Source: RH-AL1 sp965198715 (lineage in GTDB: Bacteria; Pseudomonadota; Alphaproteobacteria; Rhizobiales; Beijerinckiaceae). Taken from it: DNA of 64,000 nucleotides. Positions 37,351-45,882 of the stretch are shown one piece after another. The translations under genes and the position numbers were made by a program. The stretch is taken from contig CBDAPV010000002.1 in NCBI GenBank assembly GCA_965198715.1, positions 1,488,001 through 1,552,000 on the forward strand. Direction: 5' to 3'. The first letter of the stretch is position 1; each line of letters starts with the position of its first letter. The notes below the pieces were generated by a model that worked only from the letters and a program-made list of their open reading frames with translations, made no database searches and was not told the origin of the DNA.

Positions 37351-38093
37351 TGGCTCCGCGAGCTTGAGGTGTGCAAGTTCGAGCCTCCGAGAACCAGACC
37401 CGCCTCTTCCTTCACGCGTCGAAGGTGAAGCGCAACGATCGCGTCGTCCTCGGCTTCCTCCAGTTCACGGCAGGCTTCTTCCAGCCGTCGGAACCCGAGG
37501 GTGATGGCCGGCGTGCGCATCGCATGCGCGCGAACCTGCAGGGCGGCCAAGCTGGCGCGGTCGGATCGCTGGTCGGCCTTCGCCAGGATCACGAGGTCGT
37601 CGCGCATCGCCTGGAAACCGGCGGTCAGCATCGTTTCGTCGAGCAGCATCGCGAATGCCAGGTCAAGGCTCTCCCCGTGCTGCGGCAAAGCGCCGGACGA
37701 GGCGCTCTCGAAGGCCCGGCGCACAGCGCCCGCGGAGAGCGGCCGCGCGAGCGTGGCACCGAAGATTGAACGTCCCGCCTCGTGCGCCACCGCGGCGGCG
37801 TCGTGGATCGTGACGGTGTACAGCCGCTCCGACCTCAGGAGTGCGGCGATCCAGGGCGAGCCGACCAAAAAATCGGCGTCGCCGAAGACGATGGTGGCAG
37901 CCTCGCCGTGCAGCGCACTGACGCATTCGCCGATCGATCGGGTCCAGACCACGACGGCTTCGGGAAGCATCGCCGCCAGTGCGTCGTGATCGCCGCGGTT
38001 CGGCGACATAAGGATTCCTGCGGGCGTAGGACGGGGTTCCGTCGTCATCGGCGTTTCCATCGCCGCTGCAGCGGCCTTTGCTCCGAGCGTCAC
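37347..38093 (-). CDS. Protein with Hpt-like C-terminal domain, partner of the downstream regulator
   Basis: The 248-residue frame begins with GTG at 38093; ATGs at 38060 and 38048 are equally plausible starts. Residues 25-125 look like a divergent receiver-type domain lacking a clear phospho-Asp. The C-terminal 100 residues are helical with 'LQVRAHAMRTPAITLGFRRLEEACRELE', which matches the Hpt pattern (H-x-x-K/R-x-x-x-x-x-x-G ... L-x-x-x-C/E-L-E) with His about 190 as possible phospho-acceptor. Coupled to a LuxR-type regulator, it may pass phosphate from a hybrid kinase encoded elsewhere. Family assignment is by pattern only. Confidence 0.6.
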   Translation of the reverse strand: MTLGAKAAAAAMETPMTTEPRPTPAGILMSPNRGDHDALAAMLPEAVVVWTRSIGECVSALHGEAATIVFGDADFLVGSPWIAALLRSERLYTVTIHDAAAVAHEAGRSIFGATLARPLSAGAVRRAFESASSGALPQHGESLDLAFAMLLDETMLTAGFQAMRDDLVILAKADQRSDRASLAALQVRAHAMRTPAITLGFRRLEEACRELEEAEDDAIVALHLRRVKEEAGLVLGGSNLHTSSSRSQ

Positions 38094-38360
38094 AAAGCGC
38101 CTTCGATCGGGGCTTCCTTGCGAGCGCGATCAGTCCATCGTCACGGCATAGCTTGCCAGCAGACTGGAACCGGGTGCCATATCATCTTCGTACTAGTTCG
38201 CACAGGCATTATATGTAATCCGCCGCGGGACGGCGCAGGCGCGGCCGGTACATATCGGCCGCTCTTACATTATATTTTCAAGATCAAGTATTCGCTATCA
38301 GTTGCGATCACCAAGGAAGCGATCGGTGGGGGTAGGCGCCCGGTGCGCATGGCCGGTCTA

Positions 38361-39416
38361 GAGCTGATCCCGATCATGTTGGATCGTAAGCATCGTATCC
38401 TGATGCGGCGATGTAGTTTCGACATTCTTGTTGTTTGAAGCCCGTGAAGGCCTTTCGGATGGTCTGCCACAGCGCGGGGATGGTGCGCGCGGCGGCGGTG
38501 CGCAGCAAGGCTTTCAGCTTGGCGAAGAGCTGCTCGATCGGGTTGAAGTCCGGCGAGTAGGACGGCAGGTAGAGCAGTCGGGCGCCGGCCCTTTCGATCG
38601 CCTCGCGCACGCCCGTCACCTTGTGGACGGAGAGATTGTCCATGATCACGACGTCGCCCGGTTCGAGCAGGGGCGCCAGCGTATCGGCGACGTAGCTGCG
38701 GAAGTGCGCGCCCGTCGTTGCGCCGTCCTTGAGGTCGATGGCCAGCGGCCCCGAGGCGCGCAGTGCAGCCGTGACGGTGGTGGTTTTGTAGTGGCCCTGC
38801 GGTACCGCGATGCGACAGCGTTGGCCGCGCGGGGCGCGGGCGTAGCGGCGCACCATGTTGGTGGCTGCGGCGGTCTCGTCGATGAAGACCAGACGCTCGG
38901 GATCGAGGTCGGGTTGGCCTTCGAACCAGGCCAGTCGCGCCGCCTTCACGTCCGGCCGGTCTTGCTCGGCGGCGTGAAGCGCCCCTTTTTACGGGTGATC
39001 CCGTGGCGGGCGAAGAACCGAGACAGGCCGCTGGTGCTGGTTTGCACGCCGCGCTCCCCGAGCAGATCGCGCAACTCGCGCAAGAAGATCTGCGGCTGCT
39101 CCTCACAGGTTTTCAGGATCAGGGCGGCCTGCGCCTCGACGCGATGCGAGGCGTGATCTCCGCCCGTCGGCTTGGCCGCAATGCGGCCGTCCCGCCGGAC
39201 CTGGGCGTGCCAGCGGATCGCCGTCGCCACGCCGATGCCGAAGCGCTCGGCGGCTTTACGACAGGAGGCACCGGCCTCGATCGCCGCGATCACGCGGTGG
39301 CGCAGGTCGAGTGATAAGGCGGCTGCCATGGCGGCACTCCCTTGCGGACCAACGCAAGAGAATCAGAACTGCCGCCGCTAAGCCAGGCTGCGACTCGGCT
39401 CGCTGGAGAACGGCTC
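38361..39416 (-). mobile_element. IS630-family insertion sequence
   Basis: The element is 1056 bp and bounded by TA dinucleotides (38359-38360 and 39417-39418), the usual IS630 target duplication. Its ends are imperfect inverted repeats, GAGCTGATCCCGATCA on the left and GAGCCGTTCTCCAGCG on the complementary right (10 of 16 match). It carries the two-frame transposase gene on the minus strand. It sits between two response-regulator loci and I see no gene that it splits. Confidence 0.85.
38374..39329 (-). CDS. IS630-family transposase, made by -1 frameshifting (orfA/orfB)
   Basis: The first frame (39329 to 38946, 127 codons) encodes the DNA-binding part with HTH 'CRKAAERFGIGVATAIRWHAQVRRDG' and ends 'HGITRKKGRF'. 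The second frame (reading to 38374) continues 'GALHAAEQDRPDVKAARLAW' and holds the DDE catalytic core: Asp in 'VFIDETA', Asp in 'VIMDNLSVHK' and Glu in 'FNPIEQLFAKLK'. The join is at A5G4 (complement of 38982-38990); slipping back one base after AAA-AAG restores the typical RKK-G-LHAAEQDRPDV sequence. Both catalytic parts are intact, so the element may be active. Confidence 0.9.
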
Positions 39417-39695
39417 TAGCTAGACGCGCCCGCATCCTCGCGGTCTTGTCAGCAATACCTTGCCCGCGCGTCGACAGGGCTCAACCGAGCGGATCCGGTT
39501 TGCATCATCGAAGTTCGATTGCACCAAGCCTGGAACGGTGGCTGCGCAGACGCTTCCGACTATATGGTAATAAACTCGGCAGCTGGCTATGCCCGATGGC
39601 TAAGCCTCTCGTATACTACAAGCGTACATCTCGACATCTTCCACGTCTATGATAGGCGTAGACTCGCACATAGACACCAGGGCCTGAGAAAAAGC

Positions 39696-40247
39696 ATGAC
39701 TGGCGCGGTCAAAAACGTCGTTAATCTTTTCAACGACAAACCCAAACGCGCGCTGGTGGTTGACGACGTGGCCCTGACGCGTGCCGTCACTCGCGTCTTC
39801 CTGGAGACGGCGGGCTGCAACGTCGTCGAAATGCGCGCCATCTCGGAGGCCTGCGGCGAACATCCCTCTGCGCTGACGTTGGCGCTCGGCGAGGTCCGGC
39901 TGTTCGATCTCGTGGTGCTAAAGATCGCGGAAGAACCCGCCGAGCAGATCGCGCTTATTCACGCGCTCAAGGTGCATGCGCTTCGCGGAATGAAAATGAT
40001 CTGCACGGTTTCCATCAGTCACAAAGACACTGTCTTCTCCTTATTCGAGGCGGGCGCCGATGTGATCATCGTGCGGCCTTATAATCCAACCGTGCTGGTC
40101 GGCGCGGTGACACGTTGTCTGTCGGCTTCCACTGCGAAATACGCTGGCAGAGGAAAGTCCGCGATGATTTCTCGTGAAAAGGAAATGCTTGTCTCTTATT
40201 GGCCGGATCACAATTCGGCAGAGTTGCCGGCGCTTGAGCAAGGATAA
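39696..40247 (+). CDS. Atypical receiver-domain protein without phosphoacceptor Asp
   Basis: The 183-residue protein has a receiver fold: 'RALVVDDVALTRAVTRVFLETAGCNVVEM' with the Asp pair, then 'FDLVVLKIAEEP', where Lys (about 76) replaces the phosphoacceptor Asp, then 'ICTVSIS' and 'VIIVRPYNP', where Arg replaces the conserved Lys. The C-terminal 40 residues have no known domain. It is probably phosphorylation-independent. It begins 280 bases after the IS630 element and lies 137 bases upstream of a LuxR-type regulator on the same strand. Confidence 0.78.
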   Translation: MTGAVKNVVNLFNDKPKRALVVDDVALTRAVTRVFLETAGCNVVEMRAISEACGEHPSALTLALGEVRLFDLVVLKIAEEPAEQIALIHALKVHALRGMKMICTVSISHKDTVFSLFEAGADVIIVRPYNPTVLVGAVTRCLSASTAKYAGRGKSAMISREKEMLVSYWPDHNSAELPALEQG

Positions 40248-40384
40248 TCTTTTTAGGTGAACCACCCTCCCGCCGACCCACCAGGTGGCACTATCACGCA
40301 GTAAGTGTACCAGGATCTTTACCCTACGTAAGGTTGTGCGTCGCGCCGTGCCAGAGTATCGTTTTGGCAAAAGGCAGCTGGCGA

Positions 40385-41071
40385 ATGACACAGGTAGCTC
40401 TTGTTGCTGACGACCATGAAGTGTCGCGGATGGCGTTCTCTGCAATCCTGACACGGCGTATGGGGTACGACAGGGTCGCTGAAGCTGCTACGTTCGACGA
40501 AGCCTTGGACGTTCTTTCCGTCGATGGCGAAATCAGCTTGGCCTTGCTCGATCTGATCATGCCCGGCATGTCGACGGCGGCCAGCTTGGGTGCGGTCCGC
40601 GATCTCTATCCGGCTCTTAAAGTCGTGATCGTCTCGAGCTCTTCGGCTCGAGAGAACATCATGATGGCTCTCGCCGTCGGTGTGCACGGCTACATCGTGA
40701 AGGATACCGGAATAGAGAAAATCGTCGAAGCGCTCGAACTGATCGAGAGCGGCAACATCTACGTGCCGCCGATCCTGTCGCGACCGCCCGACCATATCGA
40801 AGACTGGCCTCTTTTCGGCACCGCGAGAAGCGGATCCTTGGCCGCGATGACACAGAGGCAGAACGAAGTGCTACGCCTGCTGTCCACGGGCCAGTCCAAC
40901 AAGGAGATCGCCCGAACCCTCCATATCAGCGAGGGCACCGCGAAGCTTCACGTTGCCGCGGTGTTGCGCATGTTGAACGTGAAGAATCGCTCGGCGGCCG
41001 CCGTGCTGGGCTCGAAGCTCCTGGAAGAGGCAGCGAACCTCGGCAGGGTACCGGACAGAAATCTTCCTTGA
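40385..41071 (+). CDS. NarL/FixJ-type response regulator (receiver + LuxR HTH)
   Basis: The 228-residue protein has a receiver with 'LVADDHE', phosphoacceptor Asp about 56 in 'LALLDLIMPGM' and Lys in 'GYIVKDTG', then a LuxR HTH with 'MTQRQNEVLRLLSTGQSNKEIARTLHISEGTAKLHVAAVLRMLNVKNR'. It is similar in layout to the regulator at 36679-37350 on the other side of the IS. The ATG at 40385 is the only start close to the receiver domain. It may work with the atypical receiver encoded upstream. Confidence 0.92.
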   Translation: MTQVALVADDHEVSRMAFSAILTRRMGYDRVAEAATFDEALDVLSVDGEISLALLDLIMPGMSTAASLGAVRDLYPALKVVIVSSSSARENIMMALAVGVHGYIVKDTGIEKIVEALELIESGNIYVPPILSRPPDHIEDWPLFGTARSGSLAAMTQRQNEVLRLLSTGQSNKEIARTLHISEGTAKLHVAAVLRMLNVKNRSAAAVLGSKLLEEAANLGRVPDRNLP

Positions 41072-41234
41072 AGACGGCAGGTGGCGGCGATGCGGCTCTC
41101 TCCGCATTGGATCAGCGCATCGAACGTGTTCCACCTCTCGGCACCTTGCGCTGGAAGTCGTCATGACCGCCACCTTGAACGCCTCGAGCCTCTTACGACA
41201 TCGAAGCGCTGTTTCATGACCTGCGGCAAGAACC

Positions 41235-41450
41235 ATGCGCATCCTGATCTGCGGCGGAAGCATCGCGGGTGCCTCGATCGCCGACTTCCTCGCTCGGCGA
41301 GGCGTCGCCTCCACCGTCATCGAGCGGAGTGGCCTCGCCTGCGCGGCATCCGGCAAGGGCGGCGGCTTCCTTGCCGCGAGTTGGTGCGACGGCACGCCGG
41401 TCGACCCGCTCGCCCGACGCAGCTTCGCCCTGCAAGCCGCTGCTAGTCCG
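41235..41450 (+). pseudogene. N-terminal fragment of an FAD-dependent (DAO-type) oxidoreductase
   Basis: The frame opens with 'MRILICGGSIAGASIADFLARRGVASTVIERS', a dinucleotide-binding Rossmann motif with the terminal Glu, and continues 'ASGKGGGFLAASWCDGTPVDPLARRSFAL' as in D-amino-acid-oxidase-like proteins. After about 70 residues the similarity stops and the frame ends at 41486; the remaining 300 or so residues are absent. It is the 5' remnant of a deleted gene. Confidence 0.75.
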
Positions 41451-41573
41451 ATCAATCGTGGATCAACAGCTGATTTGACCCTGTAGGCCAATTCACCCCG
41501 CGCATGCCGAGTTGCGTCGAACTGGATCAAACGTCGGGTCGCCCAAACCCTTGAAGGCGGTGCAGCAGGCTGA

Positions 41574-41993
41574 CCTGACAGTGTTTATGATGCTGCGAGA
41601 ACATACATCGCCGATTCCGGCACTGCAATTGCCTGCAAATATGCAAAAGGGAAGCCAGATGACGCTTTAGTAGAAGTCCACGGCAAGATTATCAAGCAGA
41701 CTGTCACACTAAACGGTGTATCCGTTACCCGCGTAACATTCGGTGTGGGTGCGAAATGGTCGAGCGACCTCAAACTTCATGCAGGCACGCCAAGCTCCGA
41801 ATTACCTCATGTAGCGCTCGTGCTCTCGGGCACGCTACACGTTGCCATGGACGATGGCTCGCAGGAGGATTTCTCAAAAAACGACGTGATCCTGCTTCCG
41901 CCCGGCCACGACGCTTGGTCCGTTGGCAAAGAGCCCTGTACCTTTGTCGAGTTCTCGCGCGGCAACGATTACTATCGATTCCGCTCCCGTTGA
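41574..41993 (+). pseudogene. Cupin-domain protein, 5'-truncated
   Basis: An open frame from 41574 to TGA at 41991-41993 reads 'YDAARTYIADSGTAIACKYAK' and, near its end, a cupin: 'SSELPHVALVLSGTLHVAMDDGS', 'KNDVILLPPGHDAWSVG', 'CTFVEFSRGNDYY'. It has no in-frame ATG, GTG or TTG before the cupin (first is GTG at 41745), and a stop at 41571-41573 closes the frame. The larger part of the protein is coherent, so I read it as a gene that has lost its 5' end. If GTG 41745 is used, an 82-residue cupin could still be made. Confidence 0.6.
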
Positions 41994-42074
41994 GCTTGGG
42001 CGCAACGCCAGCCATCTGCTGATCGGGCTATGCGCGACGGTCAGCGATGGAGTGCAGTTGCGGCAAACTCTCTC

Positions 42075-42257
42075 TTACTGGAAGGTTCGACGGCGCAAAA
42101 GCGGACACCAAGCAGCGGCTTCTTTCACGTCGCGATCTTCTCGGGTTGATCCCAGCCGTGCGGCCATGCCCAACGCTCCTTCAATCAGCGGGAACGTCGC
42201 GCCATCCATATAGGTGAGCGGCTGCGGAACTCCGCCGCTTGTGCCTGCCTCGCTCAT
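42075..42257 (-). CDS. Small hypothetical protein (weak)
   Basis: This is a 60-codon frame whose ATG overlaps the stop of the upstream 114-residue gene (ATGA). The coupling is its only support; the sequence shows no known domain and its end is Arg-rich. It may be real through coupling or chance. Confidence 0.25.
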   Translation of the reverse strand: MSEAGTSGGVPQPLTYMDGATFPLIEGALGMAARLGSTREDRDVKEAAAWCPLLRRRTFQ

Positions 42258-42598
42258 TTTCTGTCGGGTTCATAAACCGGCCTTACAAAGACCTGAGGTG
42301 ACACGTAGCAGCTTTTCATAGCTTGCATTGCTAAAGAATCTTCTGGGTCAAGCCAATAGGTTGCGAGATCTGCGCGGGTCTCAAATGGAGGAATACCTGA
42401 CGTTTTCCGCTTAGCTTCTAGATAGAGATATTGCACCGGGTACCGTCTACCTATTAACATATAGGCTCGCCCAATAGTACACTTATGCTTGCTCGCAAGC
42501 TCAGAAGCTTTGTTCATTGCAGATTGCTGCTCCGGTTTTATGTCCGTGTCGAACGCCAAAGCAAGCAGCTTCGAGTACTTCTTGAGCCAAATAGCCAT
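42254..42598 (-). CDS. Hypothetical protein
   Basis: The 114-residue protein has lower GC than the surrounding DNA and no family that I recognise. It begins 'MAIWLKKYSKLLALAFDTDIKPEQQSAM' and has 'KASELASKHKCTIGRAYMLIGRRYPVQYLYLEAKRK', which could be helical with a basic face. Its composition and the neighbouring gene fragments suggest transferred DNA. No function is proposed. Confidence 0.45.
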   Translation of the reverse strand: MAIWLKKYSKLLALAFDTDIKPEQQSAMNKASELASKHKCTIGRAYMLIGRRYPVQYLYLEAKRKTSGIPPFETRADLATYWLDPEDSLAMQAMKSCYVSPQVFVRPVYEPDRK

Positions 42599-42781
42599 CG
42601 GAGCCGCCCGTCCATCAGAAAGGTCTTCGTCGAACCTCGATTACACAGGAAGTCCAGCGAAGACGCAAGTGGGGAACGCTGAGGCCGCTCTCTCGCTGAA
42701 CTGCCGAGGTGAAGGCATGCGAGTAACATCAGTTGCTACATCAAGCGTTGCTTGCGTGCACGCCGACCGCTCGCCTCTTCA

Positions 42782-43525
42782 CTAGACACTTCTATGTCGT
42801 GCGCGATGATTCGCTTCGAGAGGGCAGATCGCGCATAATCTCCCGTCTGGAACGAGGTAACGCATGCAGCATATGCGGCGGATGCGGCGACCGTCCAGGT
42901 AGCGCACGGGCGAGAACAGGCGGTTCACGGTGCCATCCGGCCAGGTCGGCAATTGCAGCAAAGCTTTCGCCTCTTGGAAGCCGGATCGGCCTTCGGCGGC
43001 GGGCTCGACGATGCGGAGAAATCCCTCGAAGGTCGTTCCGGCATTGCTCCAGAGAACTCGTTCGGTCACTCCGGTGCGGACCGAAATACGCTCGATAAGT
43101 GGAGCAACGAAGCATCGCGCGAGGTCACGGAAGCGAGCGGCGCCGGAGGCTCCGCGGAGATCGACGAGGTCCGGCCCAATTTTCAGCTCGCGCACGGTGA
43201 AATCGGCTGCCACAATGAAAGCAAGACGGTCGAGTTCGAGAACTGGACTACAGTCGAGGAAGATATTTGCCGAAAGAAGCGGGGGTAACACCGCCTGGAA
43301 GTGCCGCAAGGCCCAGATCGAGAAGATTGCGCGCCGATCAGTATTGCCGTACTCATTGTTGTAATGTTCGACATGGTCGTCAATGAGGGAAAGTGTGAAG
43401 AGCGCGTCGAAGCGAAGCTCCTGCGCCCGAGAGTCGACAACCAACCCCCGGGCGAAACGAGCCAGATCGCCCTTCAACACGCTACCGAGATCGGCGAGAA
43501 GACGTCGTGCAGGTGACGAAGTCAT
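42782..43525 (-). CDS. fhuF: Ferric-siderophore reductase (FhuF family)
   Basis: The 247-residue protein ends with the unusual FhuF 2Fe-2S cluster motif: 'RICCMRYLVPDGRLCAICPLE' pattern, i.e. C-C-x10-C-x2-C, near residue 220. An internal block 'RTGVTERVLWSNAGTTFEGFLRIVE' matches the family core. FhuF-type proteins reduce iron in siderophores in the cytoplasm to release it. The ATG at 43525 is preferred; a GTG three codons upstream (43534) would overlap the stop of the upstream gene. The preceding secreted-protein gene is adjacent and probably co-transcribed. Confidence 0.88.
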   Translation of the reverse strand: MTSSPARRLLADLGSVLKGDLARFARGLVVDSRAQELRFDALFTLSLIDDHVEHYNNEYGNTDRRAIFSIWALRHFQAVLPPLLSANIFLDCSPVLELDRLAFIVAADFTVRELKIGPDLVDLRGASGAARFRDLARCFVAPLIERISVRTGVTERVLWSNAGTTFEGFLRIVEPAAEGRSGFQEAKALLQLPTWPDGTVNRLFSPVRYLDGRRIRRICCMRYLVPDGRLCAICPLEANHRARHRSV

Positions 43526-43530
43526 CGCCT

Positions 43531-44256
43531 TCACTCCGTTTCAGCATTTCCAATTTGAAGCCGTCGCAAAAGGCGCGGAGTGACCTCGGCACGTCTGGTG
43601 TAAGACATTGCCGAGACGAAGGGCTCGTCGATCAAGGCTCGCTTCAGCCACGACGCCGACCACCCAGCGATCGCTGCGAGAAGGGCGAGAATGCCCAGAG
43701 CAGCAAGGCTCGCGGAATTGGTCAGTATGTCGCTCGAGCTAGGGATGATCACATCCGCCGTGTTGAAATGTTCATCGCTGAACCGACAGAGCACGAGCGA
43801 CGCATGTGTCTTCAGCATGGCGAGATCTAAGTCCGCACGTAACGCGCGCACGGCTGCACGGTCGCCTGGCATGGTCTCAAGATGCAGCAGAAGGAGACGG
43901 ACGCCGGCGAGATACGCGTGACTGCACTCGTTGAATGGGCTGGTCTCGTCAGAGATGCTGCGCGGCAACCATCCCCATGCGCAAGCGAAATGCTGCAAAG
44001 CTACGAAGGATTGGATCCGTCGCATTCTCTCATCGGTGGGGTACTGGGCGGCGGCAAGATCCATGATGGCCGCACGATAATGTGCCAACACCGCCATCTG
44101 GCCGTGCGATACACCCGGGATCATCAGACCCGCGGTTGAGCCGGGCGGGGTCGTTTGGTGGGCCATGGCTGGAGACGTGAGCAGAGCAATCAAAACACTT
44201 GCACAAAGTCGGACTTCACGCAGTTCGCAACGGATTGCGCGCTCTCTGCAGCCCAT
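43531..44256 (-). CDS. Predicted exported, membrane-anchored protein of unknown function
   Basis: The 241-residue product has an N-terminal signal ('CASVLIALLTSPAMAHQ') and a C-terminal membrane helix ('ASLAALGILALLAAIAGWSASWL') followed by a basic tail, so the middle is probably periplasmic. The middle is helical: 'VSHGQMAVLAHYRAAIMDLAAAQYPTDERM' and three separated Cys. I know no family. It ends within a few bases of fhuF and so may assist siderophore-iron handling. The start is uncertain; the frame is open to 44370. Confidence 0.6.
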   Translation of the reverse strand: MGCRERAIRCELREVRLCASVLIALLTSPAMAHQTTPPGSTAGLMIPGVSHGQMAVLAHYRAAIMDLAAAQYPTDERMRRIQSFVALQHFACAWGWLPRSISDETSPFNECSHAYLAGVRLLLLHLETMPGDRAAVRALRADLDLAMLKTHASLVLCRFSDEHFNTADVIIPSSSDILTNSASLAALGILALLAAIAGWSASWLKRALIDEPFVSAMSYTRRAEVTPRLLRRLQIGNAETE

Positions 44257-44526
44257 GAACCCCCTCCTCAGATCCGCAGGTTGAAGTGCCGGATGTCGAT
44301 CATGACACCTTGGAGCGAGCGATCTTGTAGAATTTTCGCATTGCCTTGGTGATGCCGAAATCTGACGCACTAATTTGCAACATCGGTACCGTGCTCACCT
44401 TCGGAAATAAGTTCGTCCTAACGAAATTCTCCAGTACGAACAAGGCCGTCGATCCTCAAGGGCTCGCGTCAAGTAAGAAGGTCATCGTTCCACGCTACAG
44501 GCTGACAGGATCAGGAAAACAAAGTC

Positions 44527-44832
44527 ATGCTTCCGCCACTTCGCTTTCATGTCAGGAACGAACCGGATGCTCCGCTCGTAACCCAGTCCCGATCAATCGG
44601 AAAAATCAACAGCGGGTTGTATTGTAACAGATGCGATGAATTTATCTGTTTTGCTGCAGAAGACGCGAAACCAGCAGCCCAACAGCGCGCGATTGAATTC
44701 CTGGCGGACGGCCCACTTTTAATCGAATGCCCATACTGCATGGCGCGGGAGGATCGTCACGTCTGCGAGATCCGCCGGATGCCCATCACAGAGTCAAACA
44801 AAAAACGTCGTTGCCTCAATCCTAAGCGATGA
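44527..44832 (+). CDS. Small protein with a zinc-ribbon-like Cys pattern
   Basis: The 101-residue product contains two Cys pairs, 'YCNRCDEFICF' and 'IECPYCMARED', separated by about 30 residues, as in zinc ribbons. It is less GC-rich than neighbours. The remainder shows no known domain. It may be a genuine small gene of transferred origin. An overlapping frame at 44346-44627 is not supported. Confidence 0.45.
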   Translation: MLPPLRFHVRNEPDAPLVTQSRSIGKINSGLYCNRCDEFICFAAEDAKPAAQQRAIEFLADGPLLIECPYCMAREDRHVCEIRRMPITESNKKRRCLNPKR

Positions 44833-45060
44833 TCGGCGATATACTGACAACCTAGTCAAATCGTAGTTGCTGTAGCCGTCTCCTTCCCAAGTTCAAACTT
44901 GCCTGTGACGACTCCGCATGCATTCAATGCGGGTTCCGCTATGATCTGCCGCGGAATGCCGCCGACGACAGAAGCGGCGCAGGCTCGGCCCTTTGGGGTC
45001 GAAGGCACGACATCCGAGGAGAGACCCTATAAAAAAGCCGGATCCCTGGGCCAGAAACAG

Positions 45061-45273
45061 ATGCGGAAGCCGCCCTTCCAGTCGCGCTACGGCAACTTTA
45101 GCAATAGCAAGTCTACCGACCCGGTAAACGGCCGCTATTTCGAGAACACCTCGCCCATCACCCGCTCACGTCATCTGCGAGATCTCCCGCTCCGACGCCG
45201 CCGACGTCGATCTGGCACGGCGGCGCTGCGGCACTTGCGGAAAAGTCTACTTCGACGGAAGATATGAGCGCTG
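45061..45273 (+). pseudogene. N-terminal fragment of an aldehyde dehydrogenase
   Basis: From ATG 45061 the frame reads 'FQSRYGNFSNSKSTDPVNGRYFENTSPIT', the characteristic N-terminus of NAD-dependent aldehyde dehydrogenases (YGNFI-GKW-P-GRYF-N-SP-TG). Near 45165 the reading shifts frame and continues 'VICEISRSDAADVDLA' to TGA at 45273. The catalytic domain is absent. It is a decayed remnant with a frameshift and 3' deletion. Confidence 0.72.
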
Positions 45274-45295
45274 AAGTCCCATCTCTCCCGTGAGT

Positions 45296-45865
45296 CTAAT
45301 CCCATGACAAAGGAGAGAGCCCACGCAGGGACCACCGTCTTCCGTCCGAAGTGAGCACGAGAGCTGCAAGCGGCGGCACGTCAATGCGCCAGAACGCTGA
45401 GGCTGCTGCACCTAGCGCCGACGCTAGCGCGGCGCGCATCGGAGCGGCGTGCGTTACCGCGATTATGGTTCCTCGCAGCCCCAGCTTGGACGCAAGGAAG
45501 TCTCCCAGCCTGTCGATCAAAGCAGCAAGGCTCTCGCCGCCATGATCGGCGTAATCGGGGTCGGCAAGCCAGGAGGCGATGTCCTCGGGCGCTATCTCCA
45601 AGAGAGTTCGATTCGTCCAGCGTCCCGCATCGAGATCACGTAAGGCCGAACAAGCCACTGCCGTAAGGCCGAACGCCTCGGCGGTGCACCTCGCCGGCAA
45701 TGCCGGGCTTACGAGAGCTTCAGTGTAAGAGGGGATTTTGCCGCGAATCGCCCTTGAGGCGACCAAAGCGGCCGGTTCGAGCTGCTCGTCGCCACCGGCG
45801 AAGGCAGCCCGACGCGTTGCGCTGGTGGCTGCATGGGCAACGAAGATCAAGCGGTTCGACGGCAT
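45296..45865 (-). CDS. Histidine-phosphatase-superfamily protein
   Basis: The 189-residue protein begins 'RLIFVAHAATSATRRAAFAGGDEQL', a variant of the phosphoglycerate-mutase signature in which the RHG motif reads A-H-A while the catalytic His and the following T-x-x-R are kept. The second His is in 'IIAVTHAAPMRAAL', and 'ADHGGESLAALIDRLGDFL' is the Glu-containing block. Related proteins occur in cobalamin/cobalt gene neighbourhoods. It follows selO on the same strand after 17 bases. The substrate is unknown. Confidence 0.8.
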   Translation of the reverse strand: MPSNRLIFVAHAATSATRRAAFAGGDEQLEPAALVASRAIRGKIPSYTEALVSPALPARCTAEAFGLTAVACSALRDLDAGRWTNRTLLEIAPEDIASWLADPDYADHGGESLAALIDRLGDFLASKLGLRGTIIAVTHAAPMRAALASALGAAASAFWRIDVPPLAALVLTSDGRRWSLRGLSPLSWD

Positions 45866-45882
45866 GGATCAGTGATCTAGTC

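Noticed and set aside
42538..42729. 63-codon minus-strand frame
   Set aside because: No family, overlaps the start of the hypothetical gene at 42254-42598 in another frame.
44346..44627. 93-codon plus-strand frame
   Set aside because: Overlaps the better-supported zinc-ribbon-like gene and has no domain.
45061..45273. A small zinc-binding protein ending 'CGTCGKVYFDGRYER'
   Set aside because: The Cys pair arises from out-of-frame reading of an aldehyde dehydrogenase fragment; the preceding residues match that family.
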